Shown piece by piece: positions 1-11,256 of a DNA stretch of 64,000 bases. Below the pieces are notes generated by a model, which had not been told where the DNA came from, searched no databases, and saw nothing but the letters and a program-made list of their open reading frames with translations. The stretch is from Macrophomina tecta (Eukaryota; Ascomycota; Dothideomycetes; Botryosphaeriales; Botryosphaeriaceae), in assembly GCA_024180945.1 (NCBI GenBank), contig JAKSGN010000005.1:3348001-3412000 (forward strand). The letters are read 5' to 3'. Numbering within the stretch: the stretch's first letter is position 1; each line of letters opens with the position of its first letter. Both the position numbers and the translations under genes were made by a program.

Positions 1-563
1 GAGTTCTTACTGTTGAAAGCTTGTCCAGTTGATCAGTGATTGCTGATGTATCAAAGAGCGTGACAGCCTGAAAAGGTGCAGGCGGAAACAGGCATGTTAA
101 GCAAGAGAGAGGGATATTGACAGGCAGAATGCTCAGGGATAGCTTATAGAGAAGAGCAAGCAACGGGAGTATATACCCCTGACTTCAAAGCCTGGGCCCT
201 TAAGCGAGCCTACTATGCATAACTAGCCAACTCTTCGGTGGTGAATATGCAACGAAGGGGGCCACGGGAAGATTTCCAAGGCCTCTGGAAATGCCCACTT
301 CATTAGAAACAGATGACGCAAATAAATCCGTACATCATCTATCAAGGATGCCTGGTCAGCTGGGTTGTGCTGGAAACACATTGGCTAGAATTTTTCTCAC
401 ACGTTTGTTCCAGCCTGCAGCGTAAAACATAAGGCAACAGAGAGAAGAGTACATATAAACTGTTCGCGCATAGGGAAAATGGCTTGCTGCATGACTGGCC
501 CAGCTCAAAAAAAAAAAAAAAAAAATGGAGACTCATAGGATCCAGATTCCAAGGTTCACCATC
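1..563. other. intergenic, no gene seen
   Basis: No convincing coding frame or RNA gene is visible. A run of 19 A residues lies at 507-525, just upstream of the first predicted gene. Confidence 0.5.
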
Positions 564-1111
564 ATGTGTCCAGTCGACGATGGCGACCTGAAGGTATGAC
601 CACTGCCCCTCCGAGATGTTTTCCTACCCGGTGCTCACACGCCTCTCAGATCGACATCAACGAAATAACACTCGCCGAAGAGGCCCTGGACGAGCAGCGC
701 CACAGCAAGCTCCACGTAGGCTACTACCACGACGACACCACTACCGGCAACCTCTACGGGCGGCTCCAGCCCGTCTGGAAGGCCCGCGCCGGGTTCCAAA
801 TCGGCGGGTCGCTCACCCTGCACGTCGCGCTGAAGCCGTCGAAAGTGATCTGGTCAGTCGGAGACAAGGTGCTCAGTAGAGGGGCAGTGGAGTTGCACAC
901 GGTATGGAAACAGCAGTGCAATATCGGTATGGATGGGAGGGAGGAGTATGTGCGAAAGATGATGTGGGAGCCAGCGTTGAACGATGGACCGAAGCGGGAT
1001 GCTATTTTCGCGGCGGTGAAGACGCTGCAACAGTTGCAAAAGGGAGTCGTGGAACATGAGCAGTACAGGAGCTGGAATTTGGATACGGAAAACATTGATT
1101 TCGGGGATTAG
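564..1111 (+). CDS. hypothetical protein, 163 aa
   Basis: Two exons are proposed, 564-593 and 650-1111, separated by a 56-bp GTATGA...CTCAG intron. The short first exon gives MCPVDDGDLK and joins in frame to a 153-codon second exon. The product is soluble, without signal peptide or membrane segment. It is fairly polar, with several Trp residues (VIWSVGD, HTVWKQQ, RSWNLD) and an acidic C-terminus ending NIDFGD. I do not recognise the family. Codon use in the second exon is GC-rich at third positions like the sure genes here, which supports real coding. Additional 5' exons cannot be excluded, because the proposed first exon is only ten codons long. Confidence 0.5.
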
Positions 1112-1444
1112 AAGAAATGGGCCGGGGCGAGCGTTTGGTAGTTTTAAGATAGGATGCCTGGCTGCATGATACTATTCCATGAGGGACCGCTTATTTGCGT
1201 AAGTGCACGGAAATCGGGGCGAGCGAGATTGTAGAGAGGCACGTGAGCCTTGTATTCCAGAGAAAGAGGGACGGGAGAGCAGTGTTCAACCTTGATCTCC
1301 GAATCAGGTCAATCTTTTAACAATAAACGGCATCTTGCAATCTTCTCTGACTTGATGGATCCTCCGAGCCGGCCAGTTCAGTTCACACTACCAATTCGTC
1401 AGTGCAGACCGGCGGGAAACGTGGCGAGCCAATTTACGGCAAAC

Positions 1445-1890
1445 ATGGAATCCGCGAACCAGCAGCATCACCCCACCCGTACGTTCAACTCATTAGCTTT
1501 CTGACATGGAACTTACATAAGCAAGAAGGCATGTCTGAACTTGGAGTTTCATCCGGTGGATCAGACCCAGGGAATCCGAAGGCATCAGTGGCAGATCAAG
1601 GCGATATAGCAAATTCCGCTCCCCGCGGTCGTCACAGAAAAGACGCGTATATAAAGAACGGAGCGGTGGAGCGCGTCGGCTATAACATCTTGCAAAAGCT
1701 GGGTAGCGACTTCAATCTCGAATCAGACAATGTAGACGCCCTCCGCAAAACCCCTGAGGAACACCCCATGCTGTTGCTTTGGGAGATTCTGGTTACAGCG
1801 CGAGACTGCGACAATATGACTGCACTAGATGGTGAAAATAGCCATTCAAACAACTACCGGAACGGTGATTTCTTGCTCTGGCAGTATTGA
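1445..1890 (+). CDS. hypothetical small protein, 132 aa
   Basis: Proposed exons are 1445-1478 and 1526-1890. The 47-bp intron has a GTACGT donor, a CTGAC branch-like site and a CAAG acceptor, and the join restores one frame (codon C|AA). The predicted product begins MESANQQHHPTQGMSELG and has a polar, low-complexity first half. Its second half is more globular, including VERVGYNILQKLGSDFNL and EEHPMLLLWEILV. There is no signal peptide or membrane segment and I recognise no family. It follows the preceding small gene on the same strand by about 330 bp. Codon bias is weaker than in the well-supported genes, so this could be a chance open frame. Confidence 0.35.
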
Positions 1891-3542
1891 TTTTTCGCCG
1901 CCCATCATTCCACCAGCGCCCAAATTCCTGCTTCGTTGTGATGGCATTGCCTGGCCACGCATTAAAAATCCTATGCTTCTTTCAAAGTTGTTCTACTAAA
2001 TTCCCAAAGACCACAGCAATCTCCAACTCGTCTCCTGAGATCAACCCGACCCTCCCATACGTCCAACTTCTCTTTGTTCTAGTATAAGCTCTTTTCGTGC
2101 TTAAGTATTCGCACAGTGCCGAACCGCGATCTCTTTTTGCGTCCACTGTACATCAAAGGCGCTTTTTATCCCAAACGGTCAAAATTCACCATTCGCACAT
2201 GAGTGAGAATGCTCCGTGTCTAAATATAACAGATATTTCCGCGTCCAAGCTGATGGCCATAGACCTTGCAACCAATACTTTCCATTGTTGCTCCTGTACT
2301 CAGAGCTTCGCAACGTGATTTACAAGATCACGATTGATTCAGTGAGTACCAGTTTGTTGGGTGGGCCTGCCACACATCGCGTAGATCGCAGGCCCTTGTT
2401 TTCATCGAACACGTGTCCAAAGAACCGATTCTACACAAACGCCTCTTCTTTGAGCACCTCCTTCAGAACGGCCCTCTTGATGGTTTTGGGTGGGGTAATC
2501 TATGGCCTGCTCAAGAAGGACTTGGCACCGCATCGCCTCATTGCAGTCTCTTCGCAGGTCAGGAAGGAGTTCCTCTCGATTTCCACTTACGCTCTTTCCT
2601 TCCTCCTCAGGACACCATTACGCACCATCCTAACTCTCACAAGTAACATCGTAGGGCCGGTCCTGGGATGGGTGCGCCAATTGGTGTGTTACGTGGAAAC
2701 ACCAATATTTCCAGCTGCTTTCATACAGAGATGACTACACTGAAGAGGAAGCCTCCCGGCTGTTCTTTACTCCATTCGAACTGTGGTTCCATGGTGCGGT
2801 CCAATTAAGTGGAGAAGGATCCTGTTGGAACTTTCGTGTATTTAAGGTTCAGTAGTGAGCTTGGCAGTAGCAGGTATAAGAGGGCGCCCCCCCTCCTCCT
2901 GCTCCTGCTCATCACCAAGAATCTCATGCTTTTCCACCAAATTCAACAGATCCACATCTACACTCATGATGACAACGCCTAACAAAGCTCCTAAGCTCAC
3001 GTCCGCAGAGTAAAGCTGGGAGCTGATGAAAAGGACACGGAGAAAATCATGAAATCACAATCCTCAGCGGTGTTGATAGTGGTTCATTCTTTGCTGGCAC
3101 CTTCGTACTTGGTGGTTGCAACTTGCGGCGCGGCTGCACTCTGCCCAAACCGTTTGATTAGTTTATATCAAAGTTTGATAACACCTTCCCTATTAAATGT
3201 CAGAGCCTCAGCCTCTGTAATTGCGTTCGGCGTTTCTCGTTTGCTTACGCAGACATCGGCATGCGCGTGATGCTTCCTTCGCTGCAGCCCCGCAGCTTAC
3301 TCATCGTGAGATCGACACAAGCCCTTGAATGCGGCCATTCGCTCGCCGACGTACGCCTCTTCCGGATTTCGATAATTAAAGCTGGCGAATGAATAAGTTC
3401 TGTAATGGCCCCCACATGCACCTGAACCAGGCTCGCACTTGCCGATTCGCCGGAGTGGCACATCTGCATATTGGGCGGCAGCCAGCATTCGACCCCTTGC
3501 ACTGCATGCGCGGGGCCACTTCCTGTTTCATGCATAGCTGGG
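1891..3542. other. gene-poor stretch with one possible coding relic
   Basis: No gene model holds together here. On the + strand at about 2216-2734 there is an open frame lacking an ATG before its best part. It encodes LLLYSELRNVIYKITID, which fits the L-x-x-ELRN-x-IY pattern common in fungal F-box-like or 2EXR-like proteins. It may be an exon or a decayed fragment. The rest is AT-richer and unremarkable. Confidence 0.3.
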
Positions 3543-3550
3543 TATAAAAG
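3543..3550 (+). promoter_or_regulatory. TATA box of the P450 gene
   Basis: TATAAAAG lies 99 bp upstream of the P450 start codon, a usual distance for a fungal core promoter, and supports the chosen ATG. Confidence 0.45.
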
Positions 3551-3648
3551 ATAAATGTTTCCGTTTCTGCGAGCCTTCGTCTCCACGTTTACCTCACATG
3601 CTCACTTCCTCTCTTTTCTCTCAGGGCAGTATTCCAAGGGACTTCGCC

Positions 3649-5576
3649 ATGACAGACGCGCCTGTCCTTTCCCATCCGGGGCTGGGTCTGGCGCTGGATT
3701 CGGGTCCTCTTGCTACAGCGTGCTCTGCGGCAGCACTCGGCGTTATGTTTCATGCGACGGTAGTGCGAACCATGGAAGTGGATAACTTTTTCTATACACT
3801 TCTTGTACTTCTGTTCACAGCAACGAGTGCCCTGGCATCAGCTTACTTGTTCGTCGGTTTCTCCCTATTTTCAGCGCTGGCGAAAACAGGGCTCGTTGCC
3901 GCCAGCTTTGGTAGCGGCCTATTCGCCAGCATGGCAGTCTACAGAGTGTTCTTCCACCGCCTACGCCATTTCCCAGGCCCTTTCGGCGCAAAACTTTCCC
4001 GGTTCTATTCTGCGTATCTGGCGGGCAAGGACATCAAGTACTACAAAGAGATCGAGAAGATGCATAGGAAATACGGCGATTTCGTGCGCACCGGTATACA
4101 ATCCCCACGGCCCCGATTATCCGTTAGACTTCTCTGATTAAGTCTACATGGCAGGTCCGCGGGAGATCGCTATTGTTCGAAAGTCCGCCATTCCGCTCAT
4201 CCTTGGGCCGACGTCCCAATGCCGAAAATCAACTTGGTACATGCAAGTATCCAGTGACTACCGGAAGTGCTCCATCCACATGACCAGAGATGTCGATGCC
4301 CACAAGCGACGACGCAGAGCTTGGGACAGGGGTTTCGCTATCAAAGGTATGCATTAGCTCTCGGCGTGAGTGCTTCCGACATGCTTACCAGACGAAATCC
4401 AGCTCTCAATACCTATGAACCGCGGATCGCGGACAAGGTGAACCAGTTCATCTCCCAGGCTTCTAAAATCAAAATCATGGATGCGACCGCCTGGTCGATG
4501 TATCTGTCGTTTGACATCATGGGTGATGTTGGCTTCGGCAAAGATTTCGGTGGTATTGCCCGGGGCACCGAGCATCCTGCCATTCAGGGCATTCACTCCC
4601 ATATAGAAATCTTAGGAGTCGGGAGCCACATGCCATGGCTGCTCAATATTGCGTCACGTATTCCGGGAGCTACTGCTCCATACTCACGGTTCTTCGGCTG
4701 GTGCGCGGCTGAGATTGAGGAGAAGAGAAAGGTGAGAGCCACCAAAGACCACTGAATAAGCCCATTGATTAAACGCTGACCTCTGTTCTCTTACAAAAAA
4801 GACCTGGGACCCTGAAGCTTATCCACAGGACATTGTTTCCTGGCTGCTGAAGGCATTCGTGGAAAAAGACCCTTCGGCGTCCCCATCAGAAGACGCGCTC
4901 CATGAAGACTCCCGCGTCGTGATCATCGCTGGAAGTGAGACCACCGCTACCACGCTCGCATCGATACTCTACTTCCTGGCCAAGCACCCCGAGGTTCTCG
5001 CGAAGCTCCAAGCCCACCTTGATTCAGTCATGCCAACCCCAGCCCACTGGACTTATGAGAAAGCCAAGTCCGTTACGTACATCGATGATGTCGTGAACGA
5101 GGCTATGCGCCTGAAGCCCGCGTTGCTCACCGGTGGATACCGTGTCACTCCTTCCCAAGGCCTGCAGGTTGACGAGCAGTACATCCCAGGCGATACAAAT
5201 GTTTTCGTCCCCATTCAACTTATACAGACAGATCCGCGGTACTATACACAGCCCAATGATTTTGTACCGGAGCGGTTTGGAGAAAGAAAAGGAGAGATGA
5301 CAACTGAAGGGGCACCATTCATCCCCTTCGCCTTGGGTAAGTTTGTAGATACCCTGAGGATGTAACAGTGGCTGAGACTCTTTAGGTCCGTACCAGTGCC
5401 CTGGCAAGAATCTGGCCATTATGTCTTTGCGTATCTCGCTCTCTAAGATAGCCCAGCAGTTTGACATTTCCTTTGCCCCTGGGGAAACCGGAGAGACATT
5501 TGATAATGAGGCATTGGACACATTTACCACTTCATTGCCGCCAGTCATGATTCAATTCTCCGAGAGAAAAAAGTAG
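3649..5576 (+). CDS. cytochrome P450 monooxygenase
   Basis: The five exons are 3649-4093, 4155-4346, 4403-4731, 4802-5336 and 5386-5576, giving 563 residues with all phases matching. Seen directly: a long hydrophobic N-terminus with about three membrane segments before the proline hinge HFPGPFG, the C-helix WDRGF, the I-helix AGSETT (residues 365-370), the ExxR pair E422/R425, and the heme loop FALGPYQCPG with ligand Cys505. The last intron splits the glycine codon of the heme loop. All catalytic signatures are intact, so the enzyme should be an active ER-bound monooxygenase using a P450 reductase. The multi-pass N-terminus and the GPTSQCRKSTWY segment resemble fungal P450s annotated as tryprostatin-B-6-hydroxylase-like. 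The substrate cannot be inferred, because no biosynthetic neighbours are present. It is convergent with the next gene, 235 bp away. Confidence 0.95.
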
Positions 5577-5810
5577 GCTATAAGGTCCTAACTCAAGTCA
5601 TCCATTCTGGAGTTTCAGGAACTTATGAAACGTACATTCAGACAGTTTTCTTAAGTGTCCGCAGACTCCCGGGGCCAATGAGACTCTGGTGCTTCTACAC
5701 CTCATGCAGTAAATAATTTCTCGAAACGTGAATCAGGCAAAGAGGCTCGGTCAACCCTTTGATTTCTTTTTCTATATACAATAAATTCTCCAAGTCAATT
5801 GCTCATATCT

Positions 5811-8187
5811 TTAGTCAGTAAAAGCGGCGGTCCAACTCGACACCGAACGTGTATCCTCCTGCTCTGGTGATACGTCCGACGGCGTAGTGACCTCAGCTGT
5901 GACGAGTTCGTTTTTAGGCTCCTTCCTGCTCTCATCCACAATCCTCTTCTCTTCCCTGTTCAAAGAGTCTCGCCTACTTGCGACTAAACGCGCGATTCCA
6001 AATAGCGGAGCCTTCAGCCGGGGATGGTCCAAGTCCTCAAGATCCAAGATCCCAAGCACATCTCCCTTCTTGGTGACAGGCACTTCCGCGTCACACCCCA
6101 TCCATGTCCCAAGCCCCAACTCCTCATTAGCAAGCCGCTGAAGCTGGAGCGTATCATTCGCACACCATTCCAACCTCGCATACGCATTGTACCCCCGCCT
6201 CCTCTGCCAGAACCCCACGATCTGCTCGAGGAACCAAGACACCACAACGATAAGGCCGCCCACAACGAAGATAAATGCCAGCCCAAAAACCGAGAAATTG
6301 CTATATGCCGTACTCAAAATCTTCTTCACAGGAAGGATCAGCACGCACATCCAACACACACGGCAGGGTGGGAAGGGGAAAGGAATTAGAGAACTCACCT
6401 GGCCGCCGCACAATGCCCTCGCCTCTGAACTATTCGGCCTGACCAAAAACGCCTCCATGCCCTCCGCCCCCTCCCCCACCGGCCCCGTCGCCGCATCCAC
6501 GACCCTGCCCTGCACCGCCGCCATCGCGACCTTGTGCCAGGCCTCGACATCGTCCATCCACTGCCCGTCCGCCACCCCCGCGCGCATGCCGTAGTTCAGC
6601 CCCGCCCTACTTGCCAGACTCGCGACGCCGAGCGCGGCAGGCACGGCGGCCAGCGTCTCCTCGTCGCGCAGGGCGGCCCAGCGATACCAGTTGAGCGAAT
6701 TGCTCTCGCGCTCGTCGCGGACGATGGCGTTGACGGCGGCGTTGAGGTCGAGGTAGCCGGAGAGCGGGGTGCACCAGGACGCGGCCGTCGCGTGCGCGGC
6801 GCCGTGTGCTTTCGCCTTGAGCCGCGGGTTGCACCACTGCTGCTGCGTCGCGCAGCCGAGCGCAGCCGCCGGCTCGTCGGCATAGAAGAACGGCTGCTCC
6901 TGGTAGGTGTCGATGCCGAGCGCGTCGGCGCCCGCGGCGGGGACGTAGAAATGGCCGCCCACGCGGTGCGCGGCGTACCAGGGGTCGGCGGAGGGGCCCC
7001 AGTAGCCGATGTCGTTGGAGGACAGGAAGATGATGGCCGTGTCGGCGTCCGGGCGGAAGAGGGGCGGGATCGGCGTGAAGGAGGAGGAGGCGGCGATGGT
7101 GGTGGCGTTTTTGGTACCCCAAGCTTCGACGGAGCTGTATGGTGGTTATGGTGTTAGCTTGATGGAGGAGTGGAGGAGACACAGAGGGTGCTTGCCCGAT
7201 GCTGTAGTCTGCGGCGGCGCTGAGGGTCTTGCGGTCGGCCGACTGGCGGTTGTCGATGAGGGGATATTTGTAGGTGGCGGTCTCATTGACGTCTGAGTTC
7301 TTGGGGCCGTAGAAGTATTTCATGTAGGCGGTGTTGAAATTTGGGTCATGTCCGGTGTAATTCGATTGGCTCTTGTGGCCCTCGGATGTCAGGGGGGCGC
7401 AGTGGGTTGTGCGGCGGTAGAGGAAGCGTTGGTCGGGCGGGGTGTTGAAGCCAAGATCGTCGTGCGTATCGAGAAGGCCGGTGTCAAAGAAGATGTTCTG
7501 GTCCGGGGTCTTGCACATCTCGCGGCTGAATGGACAGGTCGCGTTGCGCATGATTTGGACGTTGAGGCTTTTGGTGACGAAAGTGTCACACTTCTGGTCA
7601 TCTGAGGGACCGTAACACTGCTGGGCATAGCTGGAGTACGCAGCCATCCGCCTGGTAGCGTAAGGCCAATAATTTTGGAGTAGCTGGGTGATGTTGGTCG
7701 AAACTGCGACGTTAGTTGCACAGTTGCCGCTGGAGATCAACACTTCGTTGCCAACGCCGGTGGATACTCTGGAAGAAAAGCCGCTGGCTGCGCCAAATCC
7801 GTAAACACTGAGTACTGCGAAGCAAATGACTGGTAAGACCCGTCTGACGGGGTTTGGGGCATTTTTACGCCATGCAAGCAGAATCTGAACAAGTCTGATA
7901 AGGCCGCTCGTTCCATTCGCTGAGTTCCGCAGCACAGCTTGCCGTTGATGGTACAGGCCGTCTCTCGGATCGTGGGAAGAGTACAGACTGTGGACGACAA
8001 AGCATGCGATTCTCCAGAAGCTGGTGCCAACGACGGTGACGAACAAAGCAGTGAAGGCAATAAGAAGGTCGCCTTCGCGCCGTGTGAGGGTGAGAGTCAG
8101 GCCAAGTGTGCGGCCATGGGTCCAATTTATCCAAACACCTCGATAAATGTTGTAAGTTTCTGACGTGGTCTGCGAATGTGTGCTCAT
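5811..8187 (-). CDS. fungal three-pass membrane protein, function unknown
   Basis: Exons on the minus strand are 8187-7196, 7134-6399 and 6323-5811, giving 746 residues. The first intron (7195-7135) begins GCAAGC, a GC-AG intron, and joining restores YSIG-SVEAWGT in frame. The second (75 bp, a multiple of three) is open in frame, so it could also be retained. Membrane segments are near residues 41-67, 117-136 and 588-612. Between the second and third lies a large, presumably extracytoplasmic, cysteine-rich domain with several N-glycosylation sequons (NIT, NAT, NYT, NET). A charged cytoplasmic tail of about 130 residues follows. The N-terminal TLTLTRREGDLLIAFTALF type of segment is shared by a large, expanded family of uncharacterised fungal membrane proteins (from memory). 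No enzymatic motif is visible. An ATG 25 bp upstream is in another frame. Confidence 0.85.
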
Positions 8188-9313
8188 ATTGGCGGCCACG
8201 AGGAAACGCCACGAGCGTGGAGAAACGATGAAGCTTTATGCTGTGGGGTGCGCAGGGTTACATACTGTTCGCGGAAGCGATGTTATTGTAGACCTTGGAT
8301 ATATTCACTGCACCCTTGATGAGCTAAATCTATTTGCAAAACGACAAGAATAGGCACGTGCTTGTTTCGGCCGACCCTGGGCCGCAGTATTGGCACTTTG
8401 GAAGGCCAATGGTGCAATCGCTCCCCGACCTGCATGTGTCATGGTTGGAATCATGCTTGCCACTGCGACGGTTTGCGCATCGCCCCAGCTCGGTGGGTCT
8501 GCTACACGCGCCTGGTAATGGTTTCTCACTTCTATCTGGCTGAGTGTCAGTCCTCATCGTTGCAACTGCAGGATGAACTGCCAGGTGAGCTGTTCAGCTT
8601 CTCTTCCGTTTCCGAGCGCGGCTACTGAAACGTTGCCTGGATCTTGTCGAGTTTAGGAAGCTGGTACAGAGCGATGTCATATATGGTTGCAGTTTGCCTC
8701 CTGAAGGTGGGGGCCGGCTGGAAGACCCCTGACAAGATGGAGGCCGCTTCAAGATAAGACGGTGGGGGCGGCCTGGACCATGAGCAATGAGAACGCGCGA
8801 TAAGGTCCATGCTATCCCCGCAAGTGCTGTCGATCAATGCACAGCGGCTGCGTTTGAACTGGCTGGTAAAAGCTGCTATTCCAAATATAGAGCACCTTAT
8901 CATCTTGTAAGCGCACATCGATACCTCAACCGGCCATTTCCTCTGCGCGTTCTTATGCACGACTGCACACTTCTTGGCAACAATCAGGAAACAGATAGGT
9001 ATCATGCTACTGCAGTCGCTATCATCAAACGACATCTGCCTGAATGCCAGAATTAGGCGTTAGCAAGAGGGAAGACACATAGGAGAGCTAACAACAATAA
9101 AATTAAAAACGCCGCAGATATCAATCATCACATCCAATCATGCAGGCAAACTATAAGCAATAAACCTCAATTCAATCTACCTAACAGGATAACGGGGTAT
9201 TATGATAGGTAGCCCTATCGATCGAGGTCATCCTCCACTATTAAGTCGCTAATTGTGCAAAAGGTCGTGTCTCGTGAAATAGTCAAAACCATTGAGCATC
9301 AGATACCATCCAG
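8188..9313. other. intergenic, no gene seen
   Basis: Only short frames without family features occur. The region contains the promoter of the membrane protein and the 3' flank of the LEA-like gene. Confidence 0.5.
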
Positions 9314-11256
9314 TTAAGCGTTCTTGACACGAGGGTCGACCTTGTCGAGGATCTTACCCATCATGCCGGTGCCGTGAGATGGGTGAGAGCTGGTCTCGGT
9401 GGCGTGCTGACCGCTGTCAGTCCTAGCGTGAGTCTTGTCGGTATAGCCGCTCTGGGTAGGACCGCCAGTGTGGCCAGTGGCCGGGTTGGCGCGGTTGTCA
9501 CGGTCAGAGTCGATGCGCGGGTCGGCCTTGTTGGCGAGGTTGCTGTCGTGCGGGCCTGCAGCGGCACCGGTCGTGTTACCGGTACGGGCGCGGTTGTCAT
9601 AGTCGGAATCGACACGCGGGTCGGCCTTGTTGGCAACATTGCTGCCATGGGGGCCAGCGTTGGTGGAGGTGCTAGTACCATAGCCAGTCGTGCCCGTGGT
9701 GCCAGTAGTACCGTGAGCACCATGGGTGCCGTGGGTGCCACGGTTGTCAAGATCGGAGTCGACACGCGGGTCAGCCTTGTTCGCGAGGTTGCTGCTGTGG
9801 GGACCAGCAGCGGCACCAGTAGCGTTGCCGGTACGAGCACGGTTGTCAAGGTCAGAGTCAACGCGGGGGTCAGCCTTGTTGAATGCGCTGTTTCCATGAG
9901 GGCCAGCGTTGGTGGAAGTGCTGGTGCCGTAACCAGAAGTACCGGTTGTACCTGTAGAGCCGAGACCAGAGGTACCATGAGTACCAGTCGAACCAAGGCC
10001 TGAAGTACCGTGGGTGCCAGTGGTGCCAGTCGAGCCATAGCCAGGCGTGGTACCAGCAGTGGTGCTGCCATGGCCAGCGCCACGGTTGTCACGGTCAGAG
10101 TCGACGCGCGGGTCGGCCTTGTTAGCCAAGTTGGAGCCGTGAGGACCAACAGCAGCGCCGGCCTGGTTGCCAGTCCTGGCACGGTTGTCGGCATCGGAGT
10201 CGACACGAGGGTCGAGCTTGTTCATGGCGTTGCTGCCGTGGGGGCCATGGTTGGACGACTTGGGGTTCTCACCGGGGCCATGGTTGGTAGAGTGCGGGTT
10301 GTTGCCGACGTGGGTGTCATGGACGCCCGAGAGGCCGGTGTCAGCTCCGTGACCGCTGTGGCCAGTGGTTGTCTCGGCAGTGGTATAGCCACCCGTGATT
10401 TCAGTGGGATCGATGCCCTCACTGGGGCGGCTGGTCTGGCCACTCAAGCCCCCGCTGGGCTGAAGACCAGCGTTAGCAGCACTCTTGCGGCGAGTGTCGA
10501 GGCCAGTGTTTTCGGTAGCACCGCGGTTGTCGCGGTCAGAGTCCACACGGGGGTCGGCCTTGTTTGCGAGGTTCGAGCTATGAGGGCCGGCAGCAGCACC
10601 GGTACTGGTGCCAGTGCGCGCACGATTGTCGTAATCGGAGTCAACGCGGGGGTCAGCCTTGTTGGCCAGATTGGAGCTGTGGGGGCCGCCGGTTGTGGTT
10701 TGGCTGCCAGTGGTGCCATAGTTGGTACCAGTGTGGTGGCCACCATAACCAGCGTTGCTAGTGGTGCCCGAGGTCTCGAAGGCGTCACCATGGGTGGAGG
10801 TGGTAGGGTCTGGAAATTGTATTAATATTTGTATTAATTACAAACGGTTGGTGTGAGATGGCGCAAGGGGAGGCTCATCACGTACGGTGAGAACCCATAG
10901 TGGTGCCAGCGCTGCCAAGACCAGTAGTGCCAGCGGCGTTGCTCGGGTACTCGCCCTGGGCGGTACGGTTGTGACGCTCAGTAGCCGTGTCGGCAGGAGT
11001 CACACCAGCGCCGGTGCCGTGGTAGCGGCCCGAGTTGATCTCGTCGACGCCACGATCGGCAACGGCTTGGTTCTTGGAGGTGTCGTCGCCCAAAGCGCTA
11101 TCGGCCGCGGTATTGATGGTACCGCGAATGGCCTCGCCCACACCTGAGGCGTGTTGGTGGAATGTATGAGGGTGGGAAGATGAAGTTGAACGTACCATGA
11201 ACGGAGCTGGCGGCGCCCCTCAGACCACTGCCGGCTGCTTCTCCGCGGTGAGACAT
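9314..11256 (-). CDS. LEA/hydrophilin-like repeat protein, 604 aa
   Basis: Exons on the minus strand are 11256-11196, 11143-10886 and 10809-9314. The first two exons encode a conserved-looking head (MSHRGEAAGSGLRGAASS, then GVGEAIRGTINTAADSALGDD). The third carries eight copies of a 22-residue unit of the form GPHSSNLANKADPRVDSD(R/Y/L/A)DNR and ends in a degenerate copy, DKVDPRVKNA. Between units are Gly/Thr/Ser-rich linkers such as GTTGTTGYGTSTS. The protein has no signal peptide, no membrane segment, no Cys and almost no aromatic residues, so it should be intrinsically disordered and highly soluble, like LEA proteins and hydrophilins. I infer a desiccation or osmotic-stress or spore-protection role. 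A perfect TGACGTCA element 176 bp upstream supports stress control. No named family is certain. Confidence 0.9.
9492..10686 (-). repeat. eight degenerate coding repeats of the LEA-like gene
   Basis: Units of about 66 bp encoding the DPR(V/I)DSDxDNR module lie near 10621-10686, 10524-10589, 10182-10245, 10081-10145, 9838-9904, 9738-9801, 9589-9652 and 9492-9556. Most come in pairs about 100 bp apart, with longer Gly/Thr linkers between pairs. Variation is mostly at synonymous sites plus one variable residue before DNR, which suggests old tandem duplication under purifying selection. Confidence 0.85.

Noticed and set aside
3649..8187. Secondary-metabolite cluster around the P450
   Set aside because: No polyketide synthase, peptide synthetase, terpene cyclase, prenyltransferase or transporter lies nearby; the neighbours are a generic membrane protein and small unknown genes.
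8622..9035. 137-codon minus-strand frame
   Set aside because: No signal peptide, domain, codon bias or splice context.
9374..10825. Long open frames on the + strand opposite the LEA-like gene
   Set aside because: They are antisense shadows created by the repetitive, GC-biased coding sequence. Valine/Arg/Gly-rich translations follow the repeat period and have no start context or splice signals.
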